Shown in pieces: positions 52,446 to 63,120 of a DNA stretch of 64,000 bases (position 1 is the stretch's first letter; each line of letters begins with the position of its first letter). The stretch is from Natronorubrum halophilum. GTDB taxonomy: Archaea > Halobacteriota > Halobacteria > Halobacteriales > Natrialbaceae. The DNA lies in assembly GCF_003670115.1 (NCBI RefSeq), contig NZ_QQTY01000002.1, forward strand, positions 992,001 through 1,056,000, in the 5' to 3' direction. Position numbers and translations under genes: made by a program. The notes beneath the pieces were generated by a model, which worked only from the letters and a program-made list of their open reading frames with translations, was not told where the DNA came from and did not search any database.

Positions 52446-54482
52446 TCAGGCGAGCCACTCGTCGGGTTTCGTGTCGTAATCGACGTCGTCGGCCGAGAGG
52501 TGGTCGACCTCCTCCCACGGAACGTCTTCGATCGTCACGTCGGTCCCGTCGTATCGGAGCAGTTTGCCCCGTTCTTCGGGTTCGGGTTCGCGGTTGCGAC
52601 GCCTGGCCACTTCGATGTCGTGTTCGTCGACGTCCTTGACGATGGTCAGCAGGTTCACCGGCCGACCCCATAGTTCGAAGATCCGCTTGAGCGTCTCGCG
52701 GGCCTGCCCCAGGTCGAGCATCACGCCGTTGTACTGGTGGCCGAGCAGGAGTTCGTTGGCGTTGTTGTAGTTGCCGTCGTAGACCGCGATCGTCGGTTTC
52801 CCGAAGTTGGTAAACTGCAAGAGCAGCTTCTTCTTGACGTCCGCAGCCGCGTCGCTCGCGACGTGGAACTGCCCCGTCGCCTGCGAGTGTTCGTAGGTGA
52901 AGTAGTTGTTCTCCGTGATGAACTCCGTCGTGAGGAACTCGTCGAGGAAGGTCACGTCGTTGTGACTCTCCCGAATGTCGAACATGCGGTCCCAGCCCGC
53001 TGCGAAGTCCACGTCCGCGAGCGCCTCCTCGACGCTCGCGTAGCGCGCGTCGTCGAAGAGATAGCGACCGATCTGCTCGAGGTCGTTCTGGCTCACCCGG
53101 GTCAGAAAGCCGCGGTGTTGACGCTTGACCAGCGAGTAGTGGCGTCGAGCCAGCCCCTCGGTCGTCAGGACCTTCCAGGGATACTTCTCGACGTCGACGT
53201 CACCCGCTCGAGCCGCCTCGAGGGCCTCGCGGTCGACCCACTCGTCGGGAACTTCCTCGAGCGCGTCGAGCGTGTCCGGCGTGATGTTTCCGATCGCCTC
53301 CGGCGGCTTGAGCGTCGCGAGCACGTCGTCGAAGTCGACGACGTCCATCAGGTTGCGCCAGGAGACGTCGTCGACGCGCAGTAGCTGCTCTATCACCTCC
53401 TGACGGTTCGTCCGGTTCTCGACGTACTCCCAGAGCTCCATGCCGAGGCTGTAGGGGTTGAGTCCGCCGGAGGCGAGCACTTTCGCCATGTGGTCGGCGT
53501 AGTTCATGAACTCGTCGTCGCCGGCGAAGACCTCGTCGGTCATCATCGTCGACTCCCAGTAGGCGGCCCAGCCCTCGTTCATCACCTTCGTCATCTTCTG
53601 GGCGGCGAAGTAGTACGCCTCCGCGCGCATCATGTCGAGGATGTCGCGTTGCCACTCTTCCATCTCCACCGCTCGACCGGCCTCGTCGTCGTACCGTTTG
53701 CCGTGTTCGCGGACGAATGCGAGAATGTCCTTCTGTGGCTCCTCGGGGAAGGTGACCGCCTCGTCGCCTTCCTCGAGTTTCTCGAGCCACTCCTCGTCGA
53801 ACACCTCGCCTTTGATCTCGTCCGAGAGTCCGAGTTTGTCCAGCTTCTCGGCGAGGTCGTCGTCGAGTTCCTCGAGGTCACCGGCCGGGCCGTCGACGTC
53901 CAGTCGACGCTTGAACACCTGGTGTTGGTCGATGTTGTCCTCGAGGGAGAGACAGTGGTCGATCCACTTCTCGACCTCGGCGCGGTCGATATCGGGATCG
54001 GACATGTATTCGTCGATCGCCCGCGCGTGGCGCTCCAACATGGCCGCCGCGTTGACCTGGTCGTCGTCGGCGCGCCCGCTGGTGAACAGGCCGAACCACT
54101 CGTTTTTCGCGAAGAAGTCGGAGTGGGCCTCGACGTGGGTGATCACGGCTTTCTGGTCGGCGATCGTGTTCGACTCCTGGAGGAAGGCGTGGGCCGGATT
54201 GTCGTTGTTGACGATCTCGAAGGCCTTCCCGCCGCCGTACTGGCCCTGTTTCTGTTGCTTGTCGTACTGCATCCCCCAGCGCCAGTGGGGATAGCGGCTC
54301 TGGAAGCCGCCGTAGGCGATGAGTTCGTTCATCTCGTCGTAGTCGATGATCCAGTACTTCACCGGGTACGGCTCGAGGCCGAGCTTTTCGGCGAGGTTTC
54401 TGGCCTCCGTGACCGGTTCCTCGAGATCGCTGGCGATCGCCTGTTTGCGGAATCGATCCGCGTTGGAGTTCGTGTTACTCAT
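52446..54482 (-). CDS. SpoVR-family protein
   Basis: A 678-residue SpoVR protein. Seen: [38 protein letters not shown], the conserved start of the family; [27 protein letters not shown]; then [12 protein letters not shown] and [17 protein letters not shown] in the second half, and a C-terminal domain [25 protein letters not shown]. SpoVR proteins are widespread; in Bacillus SpoVR affects the spore cortex and its biochemical function is unsettled. It is the last gene of prkA-prkA'-yeaH-spoVR and overlaps the DUF444 gene by eight bases. Confidence 0.95.
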   Translation of the reverse strand: MSNTNSNADRFRKQAIASDLEEPVTEARNLAEKLGLEPYPVKYWIIDYDEMNELIAYGGFQSRYPHWRWGMQYDKQQKQGQYGGGKAFEIVNNDNPAHAFLQESNTIADQKAVITHVEAHSDFFAKNEWFGLFTSGRADDDQVNAAAMLERHARAIDEYMSDPDIDRAEVEKWIDHCLSLEDNIDQHQVFKRRLDVDGPAGDLEELDDDLAEKLDKLGLSDEIKGEVFDEEWLEKLEEGDEAVTFPEEPQKDILAFVREHGKRYDDEAGRAVEMEEWQRDILDMMRAEAYYFAAQKMTKVMNEGWAAYWESTMMTDEVFAGDDEFMNYADHMAKVLASGGLNPYSLGMELWEYVENRTNRQEVIEQLLRVDDVSWRNLMDVVDFDDVLATLKPPEAIGNITPDTLDALEEVPDEWVDREALEAARAGDVDVEKYPWKVLTTEGLARRHYSLVKRQHRGFLTRVSQNDLEQIGRYLFDDARYASVEEALADVDFAAGWDRMFDIRESHNDVTFLDEFLTTEFITENNYFTYEHSQATGQFHVASDAAADVKKKLLLQFTNFGKPTIAVYDGNYNNANELLLGHQYNGVMLDLGQARETLKRIFELWGRPVNLLTIVKDVDEHDIEVARRRNREPEPEERGKLLRYDGTDVTIEDVPWEEVDHLSADDVDYDTKPDEWLA

Positions 54483-55800
54483 GTTCTTCACCCTCCGTCG
54501 AGAGGATCTCGTAGATCGCGTCGGTCACGTCGTTTTTGTTGTTGACGTACGCCACCGCGACGTCCTCGGCGTCGGTTCCGAAGTGACGCTCGAGTTCCTC
54601 GGCGTGGGTCGCGTTGATGGCGTTGCCGCTTGGCTGGGTCTCCACGTAGGCGTGAAGGTTCGCGGGGATCTCCTCCATCTTGGGAATGACGCGCTCTCCC
54701 GTGTCGTTCGAGGAGTTCTCGGAGTCGCCCGCGGCGAAGACGTACCGGTTCCAGTCGCTCCAGGGGTACTCCTCCAGCAGCTCGGCGGCGAGTTCGTACG
54801 CGCTCGAGATCTTGGTTCCGCCGCCGCTACGGATGCCGAAGAAGTCGTCGCGTTCGACCTCCCAGGCGTCGGCGTCGTGGGCGATGTAGACGAACTCGGC
54901 GTTGTCGTACTTGCCCTGGAGGTACCAATCCAGCGGCGTGAACGTCCGCTCGACGAGTTCGCGTTTCTTCTCGCGCATCGACCCCGAGACGTCGCGGATG
55001 TTGACGACCACGACGTTCTTCTCTTTCTCCTCGATGATCTCGGGGTGGCGGTATCGTTCGTCCTCGCGGCGGAACGGCACGTGTTTGATCCCCTCGCGGC
55101 GGATCTTCTGCTGGACGCTCTCGCGCTCGACGTTTTCCTCGACCTCCTCGATCGAGGCCCACGCGCCCCGTTCCTCGTCGGGGATCTCGTTGTAGGCCTC
55201 CTCGACCCACGCCATCGACACCGGGAGGCTCTCGCCGCGGGCCCACTCGAAGACCTCTCGCGGACTGATCCCCTCGACCTTGCACAGCTCCTTTAGGAAC
55301 TCCTCGTCGAAGTCCATCGCGAGCTTTCGCTTGAGCCCCTCTTTGAACATCCGCTCGAAGTCGAGCGTGCTGTTGGGACCGCTTCGAGTGAGATCCGTGA
55401 ACGGACCCTCCTTCTCCTCGATGACTTTCTTCCCCTTCGGATCGAGGTCGAGTCCCAGTTCCTCGTCGAGTTCTTCGGCGAACTCCTCTGGGTCCATCTC
55501 GTAGTACTCGTGTTCGCCGCCGTCCTCGCCGGGTTCGCCGTCCTCGCCGTCGTCGTCACCCGGCTGGGGCTGGGGTTGACCGACCGGCTGGCCGACGTCG
55601 GGCGTGCCACCGTCGCCCTGTCCGACGCCGCCCTTGTCGCGCTGGTCGTACTCGAACTCGGGCAATGAGACGATCTTGACCGGGATCTGTATCGATCCGC
55701 GACCGCCGCTCAAATCGCCGTACTGAATGAAGTCGGCGAGGTCCTCGCGGCGCTGTTCGCCCACTTCGCGGAATCGTTCGAGGTCGTCTCTCAGTCCCAT
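54475..55800 (-). CDS. DUF444/YeaH-type vWA protein
   Basis: A 441-residue YeaH-family protein: acidic, low-complexity first third (about 60-110: [22 protein letters not shown]), then [22 protein letters not shown], and the vWA-like domain with MIDAS-type [30 protein letters not shown] and [17 protein letters not shown]. In Escherichia coli YeaH interacts with the kinase YeaG (PrkA). Overlaps prkA' by ten bases and spoVR by eight, so translation is coupled. Confidence 0.94.
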   Translation of the reverse strand: MGLRDDLERFREVGEQRREDLADFIQYGDLSGGRGSIQIPVKIVSLPEFEYDQRDKGGVGQGDGGTPDVGQPVGQPQPQPGDDDGEDGEPGEDGGEHEYYEMDPEEFAEELDEELGLDLDPKGKKVIEEKEGPFTDLTRSGPNSTLDFERMFKEGLKRKLAMDFDEEFLKELCKVEGISPREVFEWARGESLPVSMAWVEEAYNEIPDEERGAWASIEEVEENVERESVQQKIRREGIKHVPFRREDERYRHPEIIEEKEKNVVVVNIRDVSGSMREKKRELVERTFTPLDWYLQGKYDNAEFVYIAHDADAWEVERDDFFGIRSGGGTKISSAYELAAELLEEYPWSDWNRYVFAAGDSENSSNDTGERVIPKMEEIPANLHAYVETQPSGNAINATHAEELERHFGTDAEDVAVAYVNNKNDVTDAIYEILSTEGEEHE

Positions 55801-58079
55801 CTGTAACTCACCTGTCCCATGACGTGTCGACTGGTTAGCTCGGCCGACGCCGCCGAGTAATCGAAGCGGTCGACCATCGTTTCGATCGTCCGTTCTTTGA
55901 CCGTCGCCGTCTCCGTTCCGCTCGGCGGGTCGTCCCACTGGCGCGGATCGAAGTCCTCGAAGGTCCGCTCGACATCGTCCCAGTCGTGGCTCTCGAGGAC
56001 CGACTTGATCACGGGAATCGCGGTGAGGTCGACGTCCTCGACGGCGAAATCCTCGTCGCGGTGTTCCCACGCGTGGCGATTCAGCGACGTGATCACCTTC
56101 TCCCGACGGAAGTTCCGGACGCTCTCCCGCGGGAGGTTCCCCTCGTACTCGGCCTCCGAAAAGCGGCCGAGGTGCTCGATCTCGAAGAGCTTCATCTTCA
56201 GCGGATCCGGCTCGACGCGTTCGCCGCGGTCGTTGTACAGCGGTTCGTCGGTTTCCCACGCGTAGACCTGTTCGACGTAGTCGGCGACGGTCTCCTCGTC
56301 GACGCGTTTGTCGTGCATGATCGCCTCGATGACGTCGCTCTCCTGTCGATCGAAGATGTAGTTTTTCACGGGCACGATCCGGTTTTCGAACTCCGAGCGC
56401 TCGCCCGTCGAGAAGACCGGTGCGTCGGCGAGCCCTTCGGCCATCGTGTTCAACACGTCTCGAGGCATCACGATGTCCTCGACCGGGAGGTCGGAGTGGT
56501 GGCGATCCCGGTCGGCCTGAAGCAGTTCCGCGAGGGTATCCCGCGTGTAGGTAACCGGAATCCCGTGTTCGCCGTCGTGGGCTTCGCCGTCGAAGTCGAA
56601 CTCGTCTTTCTCCCGGCGCGAGTCGCCCTCCTGGAGGTAGCCCTGGTCGAAGATCAGCGCCTTGTCGACCAGATCGAGGCCGTTGGGGAGGTTCTCCTCG
56701 TCGAGTCGGGTGGCGACCGCGTACAGCGCGGCCGCCTCGATCGCGTGTGGAGCGAACTCCTCCGTTCGCGTTTCGCCGTCCTGTCCTTTGACCGTCACCC
56801 GCACCGGTTCGCGGATCCGCGCCTCGAGTTCGTCGTAGCTGTCGGCCTCCCAGACCGATTTTTCGTTCGTCAGCTCGCGACGGATCAGTTCACACTCGAG
56901 GCTCAGGTTCGTCAGGTAGCCGAACTGGTGTTTGTCGAGGCGGCGCTTGAGCGCCTTCAGCGGGTCCATCCCGTTTCGGTCGGCGTGCTGGTTGAGCTGG
57001 GCCTCGAGGTCGGGGTTCGAGATGATCAGCATCTGGGTATCGACGTCCATCCCGATCCCCTTGTCCAGTTTGACGGACTGTTCGTCGGGGACGTTCAGCA
57101 GCTTCTGGAGGAGGTCGGCGTGCTGGGCCGCGTCCTCGACGATCGTGAGAACGCCGTTACCCTGCGAGAGCACGCCGTCGTAGGAAAACGCCTGCGGGTT
57201 CTTGCGCCCGCGGGAATCTAGCTCCTGGAGCATGCCGTGCATCCACGAGCCGACGAGCCGTTCCTTGGGCGGCCCGTCGTCCTCCGAGTGGAGGACGCCG
57301 ACGCCCTGGCCGATGTCGACGACGTAGTTTTTCACCCGGAGGTGGTCGTCGTCGGTGATCGCCGAGAACAGCGCTTCTTTGCCCTCCCGCCGGTATCGCT
57401 CCTCGAGGAAGTCGTACGCCTCCCGCGAGAACGGATCGAGTTTCGCGTCGACCCGGACCGGGACGTGGTCCGCGAGGTCGTCGTTGAGGTCCGCGAGCAC
57501 CCGTTTCCGAACGGCGTCCGGAAAGACGGACAGCGGGTGCGCCTGGACGGGGCTCTCGTACCAGTGTTGGTCGTCCATCGCGGCGGGGTCGTCGCCGCCG
57601 TAGCTCAGTCCTCGCTCGCCGGACTCGGCGGTCGTCACGTTCCACTCGACGGTGTAGCGTCGGCCCTCGGGCGTCTTCGAGTACTCGCGCAGCCCGTTGA
57701 CCAGACAGCGCTTGAGCTCCGACTTGCCCGTCGCGGTCGGCCCCTCGAACCAGATGATCTTCTCGTCTTTCGCCCGGCCCGCGGCGATCGATCGAAGGTC
57801 GTCGACGAACCCGTTCAACACTTCGGTGTTGCCGAGGATCGCGTGTTCGCCGTCGTTGTGCGGGTCGTCGAAGAAGCGGTAGCGCTCCTTCTCCTCGCCC
57901 TCCTCGACCACGGTGCGCGTGCCGGCGGCCTCGATCGCCTCGAGCAGGTACTTCGAGGCGTGGGACGCGATCGTCGGGTTTTCGAAGACCCGATCGACGT
58001 ACGCCGCGAGGCTCATCGGCTCCTCGTAGGTCTCCTCTAGCGTGCGGTCAGCCTCAGTGACGTAGTCGTTGTCGGTCAT
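55791..58079 (-). CDS. PrkA-family serine kinase/AAA+ ATPase, second copy
   Basis: A 762-residue PrkA-type protein. Walker [13 protein letters not shown] (about 112-123), later [16 protein letters not shown], Walker-B-like [10 protein letters not shown], and the C-terminal PrkA domain with [11 protein letters not shown] and [16 protein letters not shown]. Compared with the upstream copy (58081) it is more divergent but keeps the same architecture (AAA+ core plus C-terminal kinase-like region). It starts one base after the first prkA stop. Two PrkA proteins in one operon is unusual relative to the single yeaG of bacteria. Confidence 0.9.
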   Translation of the reverse strand: MTDNDYVTEADRTLEETYEEPMSLAAYVDRVFENPTIASHASKYLLEAIEAAGTRTVVEEGEEKERYRFFDDPHNDGEHAILGNTEVLNGFVDDLRSIAAGRAKDEKIIWFEGPTATGKSELKRCLVNGLREYSKTPEGRRYTVEWNVTTAESGERGLSYGGDDPAAMDDQHWYESPVQAHPLSVFPDAVRKRVLADLNDDLADHVPVRVDAKLDPFSREAYDFLEERYRREGKEALFSAITDDDHLRVKNYVVDIGQGVGVLHSEDDGPPKERLVGSWMHGMLQELDSRGRKNPQAFSYDGVLSQGNGVLTIVEDAAQHADLLQKLLNVPDEQSVKLDKGIGMDVDTQMLIISNPDLEAQLNQHADRNGMDPLKALKRRLDKHQFGYLTNLSLECELIRRELTNEKSVWEADSYDELEARIREPVRVTVKGQDGETRTEEFAPHAIEAAALYAVATRLDEENLPNGLDLVDKALIFDQGYLQEGDSRREKDEFDFDGEAHDGEHGIPVTYTRDTLAELLQADRDRHHSDLPVEDIVMPRDVLNTMAEGLADAPVFSTGERSEFENRIVPVKNYIFDRQESDVIEAIMHDKRVDEETVADYVEQVYAWETDEPLYNDRGERVEPDPLKMKLFEIEHLGRFSEAEYEGNLPRESVRNFRREKVITSLNRHAWEHRDEDFAVEDVDLTAIPVIKSVLESHDWDDVERTFEDFDPRQWDDPPSGTETATVKERTIETMVDRFDYSAASAELTSRHVMGQVSYRWD

Positions 58080-58080
58080 G

Positions 58081-60153
58081 TTAGTCTTCCATCTCTGTTT
58101 TGGCGACCTCCGCGCCGGCGAACTCGAGTACTTCCTTGGCTCCACCCTCGGAGTAGCCCTGTTCCATCAGCGCGTCGATCCACGAGGAGCGCTCGTCGTC
58201 GTCGAACTCGTTGGCGCTCACCAGCGCGGAGAAGTTGATGTTGTGCTTCTTGTCCTCCCAGAGCTTTCGCTCGAGTGCGCGACGCAGTCGCTCGTTGTCC
58301 TGCGGGTTGAACGCCTCGCCCTCGCGAGCGCGCCGGGAGACCCAGTTCGACACCTCCTGGCGGAAGTCTTCCTTTCGATCCTCGGGGATGTCGAGTTTCT
58401 CCTCGACCGACCGCAGGAAGGTCTCGTCGGGCTCTTGCTCGCGGCCCGTGAGTTCGTCCTCGATGGTGTCGTCGTCGATGTAGGCCATCACGTGGTCCAT
58501 GTACTTCTCGCCCTGGCGCTGGATCTCGTCGATGTCGTAGGCCAGCGCGTGGCGGACGTCCTCGATGGCTCGCTCCTTGTACTCCTCGCGCACGGTCTCG
58601 AGGTAGCGGTAGTACTTCTCGAAGTTGTCTTCGGGAATGGAGCCGTGGTGCTCTAGGTTCTCCTCGAAGAAGTTGAACACCGTAAGCGGCGAGAGGAAGC
58701 CGCGCTGACGGTGTTTGGAGTCCATGATCGCCTCGGCGATCTCGTCGCCGATGAAGCGGGGCGAGATGCCGACCATCCCTTCGCCGATCTCGGCTTTCCC
58801 TTCGGCCTCCTCGCGGAGCTTCTTGATATCGATATCGTCGCCCTCGTCGATCTCGCCGTTGTACGCCTTCGCCTTCGAGAGCAGATCGACGGTTTCGGTG
58901 TCGGGTTCTTCGATCCGCGTGAGGACGCCGAAGAGGCCCGCCATCTCGAGCGTGTGCGGCTCGACGTTGATGTCGGGGACGTCGGCGTTGGTGAGCATCT
59001 TGTTGTAGATGCTGGCCTCGTCCTCGTAGGAGAGGACGTACGGGAAGTCGATCCGCTTGGTGCGGTCGTTGAAGGCCTCCATCTTCTCGTCGCCCTTCTT
59101 GTCCTTGTACTCGGGCATGTTCGTCCGTCCGACGATCACCTGGTCGATGTCGATCCGGGGGTTGTTCTTGGGCTTGATCGTCTGCTCCTGGGTCGCGTGC
59201 AGGAAGTCATAGAGGAACTCGCGCTGGAGCTTCAGGAGCTCTTCCCCGCTGAAAATCCCCCTGTTCGCGTTACAGAACGCGCCGGAGTAGTCGAAGGCGC
59301 GCGGGTCGGACTCGCCGTAGATGGCGATCTTCGAGTAGTTGACGTCGCCCGTCAGCTCCGTCTCGTCCTGATTCTTCTTGTCCTTTGGCTCGAACGTCTC
59401 GAGGCCCTGGCGCTTGTTCTCGTCGGCGACGAGCCGGATGATCTCGACGTGGTTCTCGAGAACCTGCTGGAGGTCGTCGTCGTAGTGGGCGAGCAGCCGG
59501 TCCATGTAGAACTCGCTTTCGGGGTCGAGAGCCTGCTCGTTCTGGATCGTGTAGGGTGCATCGAGGCGCTCGTTCAGGTCGTCGATCACGCGCTGGCGCT
59601 GCTCCAGGGGCAGGAGGACGAGCGGGTCCTGGTTCATCGGGGACCGAACGGTGTCGTCGGCGGGATCCTGGTCCTTGACGACGTCACAGAGGTTGTTCCA
59701 GCGGAAGGTGTACATCCGTCCGTCCTCGCGGAGCGTGTAGTCCTCGAAGTATTTCCGGACCTGCTTGTCGAAGTGGGACTTCCCGGAGCCGACCGGCCCG
59801 AGCAGGAGCTTGATCCGCCGTTCCGGACCGAGCCGGCGGGCACCCGACTTGACCTTGTTGACGAACTCGTGAATCGACTGGTGGATCACCTTTCCGTAGA
59901 AGGTGTTCTCACCGTCGTTCAGCGGGTCCTCCGAGGCGATCTGGTACTCGACGACCCCTTCGGTCTCGTCGTAGTTCGTCCCGTAGTAGTCGAACATATC
60001 CGCGACCCGTTGGTGGGCGTTGCGGGTGATCTTCGGGTCCTCGTAGACTGCCTCTAGGTACCAGTCGAAGGACTTGGTTTCCCGCAGGTCCGCGGGCATC
60101 GATTCCTTGTAATCCGTACTAAGCTTCTCGAGTGTCTCGATATCACCGGTCAT
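58081..60153 (-). CDS. prkA: PrkA-family serine kinase/AAA+ ATPase, first copy
   Basis: A 690-residue PrkA protein: FDWYLEAVYEDPKITRNAHQRVADMFDYYG at the start, Walker A LGPVGSGKSHFDK (about 118-130), Walker-B/sensor stretch AFCNANRGIFSGEELLKL and DQVIVGRTNMPEYKDKK, then the helical C-terminus with VGISPRFIGDEIAEAIMDSKHRQRGFLSPL. PrkA/YeaG are AAA+ proteins reported to phosphorylate targets in stress and sporulation; archaeal targets unknown. The ATG at 60153 matches the usual MTGDIETL start; 60189 is an alternative. First gene of the operon with prkA', yeaH and spoVR. Confidence 0.93.
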   Translation of the reverse strand: MTGDIETLEKLSTDYKESMPADLRETKSFDWYLEAVYEDPKITRNAHQRVADMFDYYGTNYDETEGVVEYQIASEDPLNDGENTFYGKVIHQSIHEFVNKVKSGARRLGPERRIKLLLGPVGSGKSHFDKQVRKYFEDYTLREDGRMYTFRWNNLCDVVKDQDPADDTVRSPMNQDPLVLLPLEQRQRVIDDLNERLDAPYTIQNEQALDPESEFYMDRLLAHYDDDLQQVLENHVEIIRLVADENKRQGLETFEPKDKKNQDETELTGDVNYSKIAIYGESDPRAFDYSGAFCNANRGIFSGEELLKLQREFLYDFLHATQEQTIKPKNNPRIDIDQVIVGRTNMPEYKDKKGDEKMEAFNDRTKRIDFPYVLSYEDEASIYNKMLTNADVPDINVEPHTLEMAGLFGVLTRIEEPDTETVDLLSKAKAYNGEIDEGDDIDIKKLREEAEGKAEIGEGMVGISPRFIGDEIAEAIMDSKHRQRGFLSPLTVFNFFEENLEHHGSIPEDNFEKYYRYLETVREEYKERAIEDVRHALAYDIDEIQRQGEKYMDHVMAYIDDDTIEDELTGREQEPDETFLRSVEEKLDIPEDRKEDFRQEVSNWVSRRAREGEAFNPQDNERLRRALERKLWEDKKHNINFSALVSANEFDDDERSSWIDALMEQGYSEGGAKEVLEFAGAEVAKTEMED

Positions 60154-60744
60154 GGTATCATTGCCAGTTGTGGTCTCCCCCGTCTGCATCGTCCGTGCTC
60201 ACACGGACCGTGTTCGGAGCGGACGTCGTTCGACCAACCGTGGCATCGTGGCCGAACCGTCGGAATCCGTCGAACCGCGTCACCCGACAGACACACATCA
60301 CTGGTTCGGAGGACGCTGCGGGCGAGAGGCTCGCGAAACGTGCCGAACTGCAGCGGGCGGCGGTCTGTCGTGCCATATGTGATCGATCACCACGTACCGT
60401 TGTGCGACAACCGTATCACGGGTGTCGTGACACAACGCGCGCCGGGGACGGGCGCGAAGTGGGTCGGTCCGGCGAACGGATACCGATAGTATTTAATGAG
60501 TGAGTAATCCAGCTACTTAGCCTTGGCCCCAAAAGGTATTTATCAGAAGCTATTTACAGGAAAATGCTGCCAGAATCATAGACCGATATTCGATAACATG
60601 GCCCATTTTCGGAGGAAATTGGCATAAATTACCGGCCAGCAGTGGCCGGCATCGCTCGCGCGCGATCGACGCGCGGTTCGCACGAGGGCCGCGTTCGGTC
60701 GCCAGCCCGACGAGGATTTAGGGACACCGACCCTACCGGTTACC
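60154..60744. other. Long intergenic region with divergent promoter and palindrome
   Basis: 591 bases; no gene supported. AT-rich core 60484-60632: minus-strand ATTAAATAC (60489-60497) may serve the prkA operon with a ~300-base leader, and plus-strand gatttaggg (60714-60722) sits 23-31 bases before the ATG at 60745. A palindrome CCGGCCA-GCAG-TGGCCGG is at 60632-60649, next to cataaatta (60623-60631). Confidence 0.45.
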
Positions 60745-61197
60745 ATGACGAACTCGGACGCCGATCCCGACCCGCCGCTCTCGTCCCTCCAGAACGGGTG
60801 GGACGTCTGGAGTCACGGCGAGGACGGGAGACTCGTGCTCGCGTACCGGCCGGACGTCTTCAACGGCGATGACTTCCCAGCCCCCTGCTTGCCGACGCTC
60901 TATGTGACCCGCGGCAAGCGGACCCGCCGTCCCGGAACCAACCCGACCAGTCGGGGTGACGATGACGACTGGTACGTGACGTTCTATCTCGAGCCCGACG
61001 TTTCGGCCGAGAACGAACGGTTTTCGACGCGGAGTGACGCACTCGAGCGCGCGCTCGAACTCGCTCGAGCGTTCGCCGACGGTGAGATCGACTACCGGGG
61101 GCTCTACCAGGTTCCCCGCGAGATGTACTTCGAGCGACTGGACGAACTGACCGACTCCGGCGACGAAGACGAGGAATCGAGCGCCGAACCGGCGTGA
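60745..61197 (+). CDS. Small conserved haloarchaeal protein (DUF5820-like)
   Basis: A 150-residue acidic protein. SSLQNGWDVWSHGEDGRLVLAYRPDVFNGDDFPAPCLPTLYVTRGKRTRRP and WYVTFYLEPDVSAE look like a compact beta domain, followed by a helix STRSDALERALELARAFADGEIDYRGLYQVPREMYFERLDEL. I believe it belongs to DUF5820. Function unknown. A TATA-like box is 23-31 bases upstream of the ATG; UPF0179 follows 75 bases later on the same strand. Confidence 0.72.
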   Translation: MTNSDADPDPPLSSLQNGWDVWSHGEDGRLVLAYRPDVFNGDDFPAPCLPTLYVTRGKRTRRPGTNPTSRGDDDDWYVTFYLEPDVSAENERFSTRSDALERALELARAFADGEIDYRGLYQVPREMYFERLDELTDSGDEDEESSAEPA

Positions 61198-61272
61198 TCC
61201 CACCGGTCCCGCCTCGAGTGCCGTCGGCCGCCGGACGTGAGCCTTAACCGCGACCGGCAACTACCCGCTACC

Positions 61273-61719
61273 ATGTCGACCGTTACGCTCGTCGGGTCCC
61301 GTCTCGCCGATCCGGGGACCGAATTCGTCTACCAGGGAGAGGCCGACGGCTGTGCCGGCTGTCCCTACCGGAGCCAGTGTCTCAATCTGGAGACGGACAC
61401 CAAGTACCGCATCACCTCGGTTCGGGAGAACGCCCAGACCCTCGAGTGCGCCATGCACGACAACGGAGTCCGCGCCGTCGAGGTCGAACCCGTCTCCGTG
61501 CGCGCGAACATCACTTCCAAGGGTGCGTTCGCCGGCAGCAAGACGAGCCTCCCCGGCACCTGCCCCTACGTCGAGTGTCCGAGCCACGAGTACTGCGAAC
61601 CCGATGCCGTCGCGTTCGACAAGGAGTATCGCATTCGCGACATCCTCGGCGACCCGCCACACGAGGTCTGTCACCTCGATCGCGCGCTCGAGTTGGTCGA
61701 ACTCGACATCGACGAGTAG
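61273..61719 (+). CDS. UPF0179 family cysteine-rich protein
   Basis: A 148-residue protein with eight Cys grouped in GCAGCPYRSQC, LECAMHD, TCPYVECPSHEYC and VCHLDRA. The family pattern (KYRITSVRENAQTLECAMHDNGVRAVEV, SKTSLPGTCPYVECP) identifies UPF0179. The Cys count and spacing suggest a bound iron-sulfur cluster or zinc, but this is inference; the family has no confirmed function I know of. The start follows from the family N-terminus (VTLVGSRLADPGTEFVYQG). Confidence 0.85.
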   Translation: MSTVTLVGSRLADPGTEFVYQGEADGCAGCPYRSQCLNLETDTKYRITSVRENAQTLECAMHDNGVRAVEVEPVSVRANITSKGAFAGSKTSLPGTCPYVECPSHEYCEPDAVAFDKEYRIRDILGDPPHEVCHLDRALELVELDIDE

Positions 61720-61776
61720 CTCCGCGGGTGCCGTTCGAACACCGGATTCTTTTATTCTCGTTCCGAGACGGTGAGT

Positions 61777-62297
61777 ATGGTCGGTTTAGAGCGCGGGACC
61801 GTCCGACTCGCCGAACACTCCCCCGAGCGGGAGCGACTGTTCGAGGACGAAGCCGAGCGATTACGGTCAGCGCTGGACGATCAAGTGGTCGCGATCGAAC
61901 ACGTCGGAAGCACCGCGGTCGAAGGACTGATCGCGAAGCCGATCGTCGACATCCTGGTTGTGGTCGACGAGATCGGTAGCGCGGAAACCTGGTCCTCGCT
62001 GCTCGAGGGCCAAAGCTACACGTACCGATCCCCGACTCGGTTCCGGACAGACACTTCTTTGCCAAGGGTCCGCCGGCAACTCGAACCTGCTATCTCTCGA
62101 TAACCGAGCGCGGAAGCGATACCCATCGCGAGCAACTCCTGTTCCGCGATCACCTTCGCGCGAATCCAGACGCCGCGGCGGCCTACGAGCGGTTGAAGCG
62201 GACGCTGGCGGCGCAGTTCCCGGATGACCGGCAGTCCTACACCGAACGGAAGTCGCGGTTCGTACACCGGATTCTCGAGGACGCGAGGTGCGAATGA
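61777..62297 (+). pseudogene. GrpB-family protein, frameshifted
   Basis: The first half in the frame of the ATG at 61777 reads VGLERGTVRLAEHSPERERLFEDEAER and AIEHVGSTAVEGLIAKPIVDILVVVDE, the nucleotidyltransferase-like GrpB signature, and then breaks near 62036-62042. The frame that begins with codon 62040-62042 continues the family: PDRHFFAKGPPATRTCYLSITERG, REQLLFRDHLRANPDAAAAYERLKRTLAAQFPDDR and RKSRFVHRILEDA up to the TGA at 62295. A single missing base around 62040 restores one continuous protein of about 173 residues. Either a true pseudogene or an assembly error. Confidence 0.85.
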
Positions 62298-62433
62298 GCG
62301 TCCCCTCGGCCGCTCTCCCGCGGCGAACGCTCGGTCGAGAATCCGGTTCGCACATTCGAGCGATCGTGTGCGTTTCGTGAATGACGCGTATCGAGGCGTT
62401 TTTGATCGGTCCACACGAAGGGGGGATAGACCC

Positions 62434-63120
62434 GTGTTGTCGGTTGAACTCCACGCCCACTCGTCGCTGTCGTACGATGGCCGCGACCCGGTCGAACTGA
62501 TCTTAGAACAGGCCGAAGCCGTCGGTCTGGACGCGATCGCGGTGACCGACCACGACGAAATCGATGCCAGCCTCGCCGCCGCCGAACTGGCCCCCAAGTA
62601 CGGTCTGATCGGCATTCCGGCCATGGAAATCTCGAGCAAGGCCGGCCACATCCTCGGATTCGGACTGGAGGAGGCGGTCCCGCCCGGCCTCTCCTACGAA
62701 TCGACCCTCGAGGCGATCCACGAGCAGGGAGGATTGGCGGTGATTCCCCACCCGTTTCAGGAGTCCCGTCACGGCGTGATGGCCCGGATCACGCGCGAGG
62801 AACTCGCCGACGGTGACGCGATCGAGATCTACAACTCGCGGCTCCTTACCGGTCGGGCGAACCGACAGGCCGAACGCTTCGCGCAGTCTCGAGACCTTCC
62901 GATGACCGCGGGCAGCGACGCCCACATCAGCGAGATGGTCGGCCAGGCCGTCACCCGCGTTGACGCCGAGCAGCGTAGCGCCGACGCGATTCTCGAGGCC
63001 ATTCGCGAGGGTCGGACCTCCGTCGAGGGCAAGCGAACGCCGTGGCGAATCAGCTTCCGGCAGGCCGCCGGCGGCGTCTCCCGGCGCGTCAGGAACTCCG
63101 TCCTGGGGCTGTTTCAATGA
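62434..63120 (+). CDS. PHP-domain phosphoesterase
   Basis: A 228-residue protein. Metal-binding motifs of the PHP fold: HAHSSLSYDG (His-x-His), ITVTDHDEIDA (Asp/His), IPAMEISSKAGHIL (Glu), VIPHPFQESRHG and AGSDAHISE. The C-terminal tail is basic (RVRNSVLGLFQ). The family hydrolyses phosphoesters, sometimes in nucleotide or histidinol-phosphate metabolism; substrate here unknown. GTG start at 62434 gives MLSVELHAHSS; ATGA overlap with the next gene shows translational coupling. Confidence 0.88.
   Translation: MLSVELHAHSSLSYDGRDPVELILEQAEAVGLDAIAVTDHDEIDASLAAAELAPKYGLIGIPAMEISSKAGHILGFGLEEAVPPGLSYESTLEAIHEQGGLAVIPHPFQESRHGVMARITREELADGDAIEIYNSRLLTGRANRQAERFAQSRDLPMTAGSDAHISEMVGQAVTRVDAEQRSADAILEAIREGRTSVEGKRTPWRISFRQAAGGVSRRVRNSVLGLFQ

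Noticed and set aside
53490-60057. Long plus-strand frames opposite spoVR, yeaH and both prkA genes
   Set aside because: Mirror images of real coding sequence rich in Glu/Asp codons, which read as Leu/Val-rich proteins on the other strand.
60158-60503. Short frames in the region upstream of prkA
   Set aside because: Cys/Arg-rich, not acidic, and mutually overlapping in several frames; no conserved pattern.
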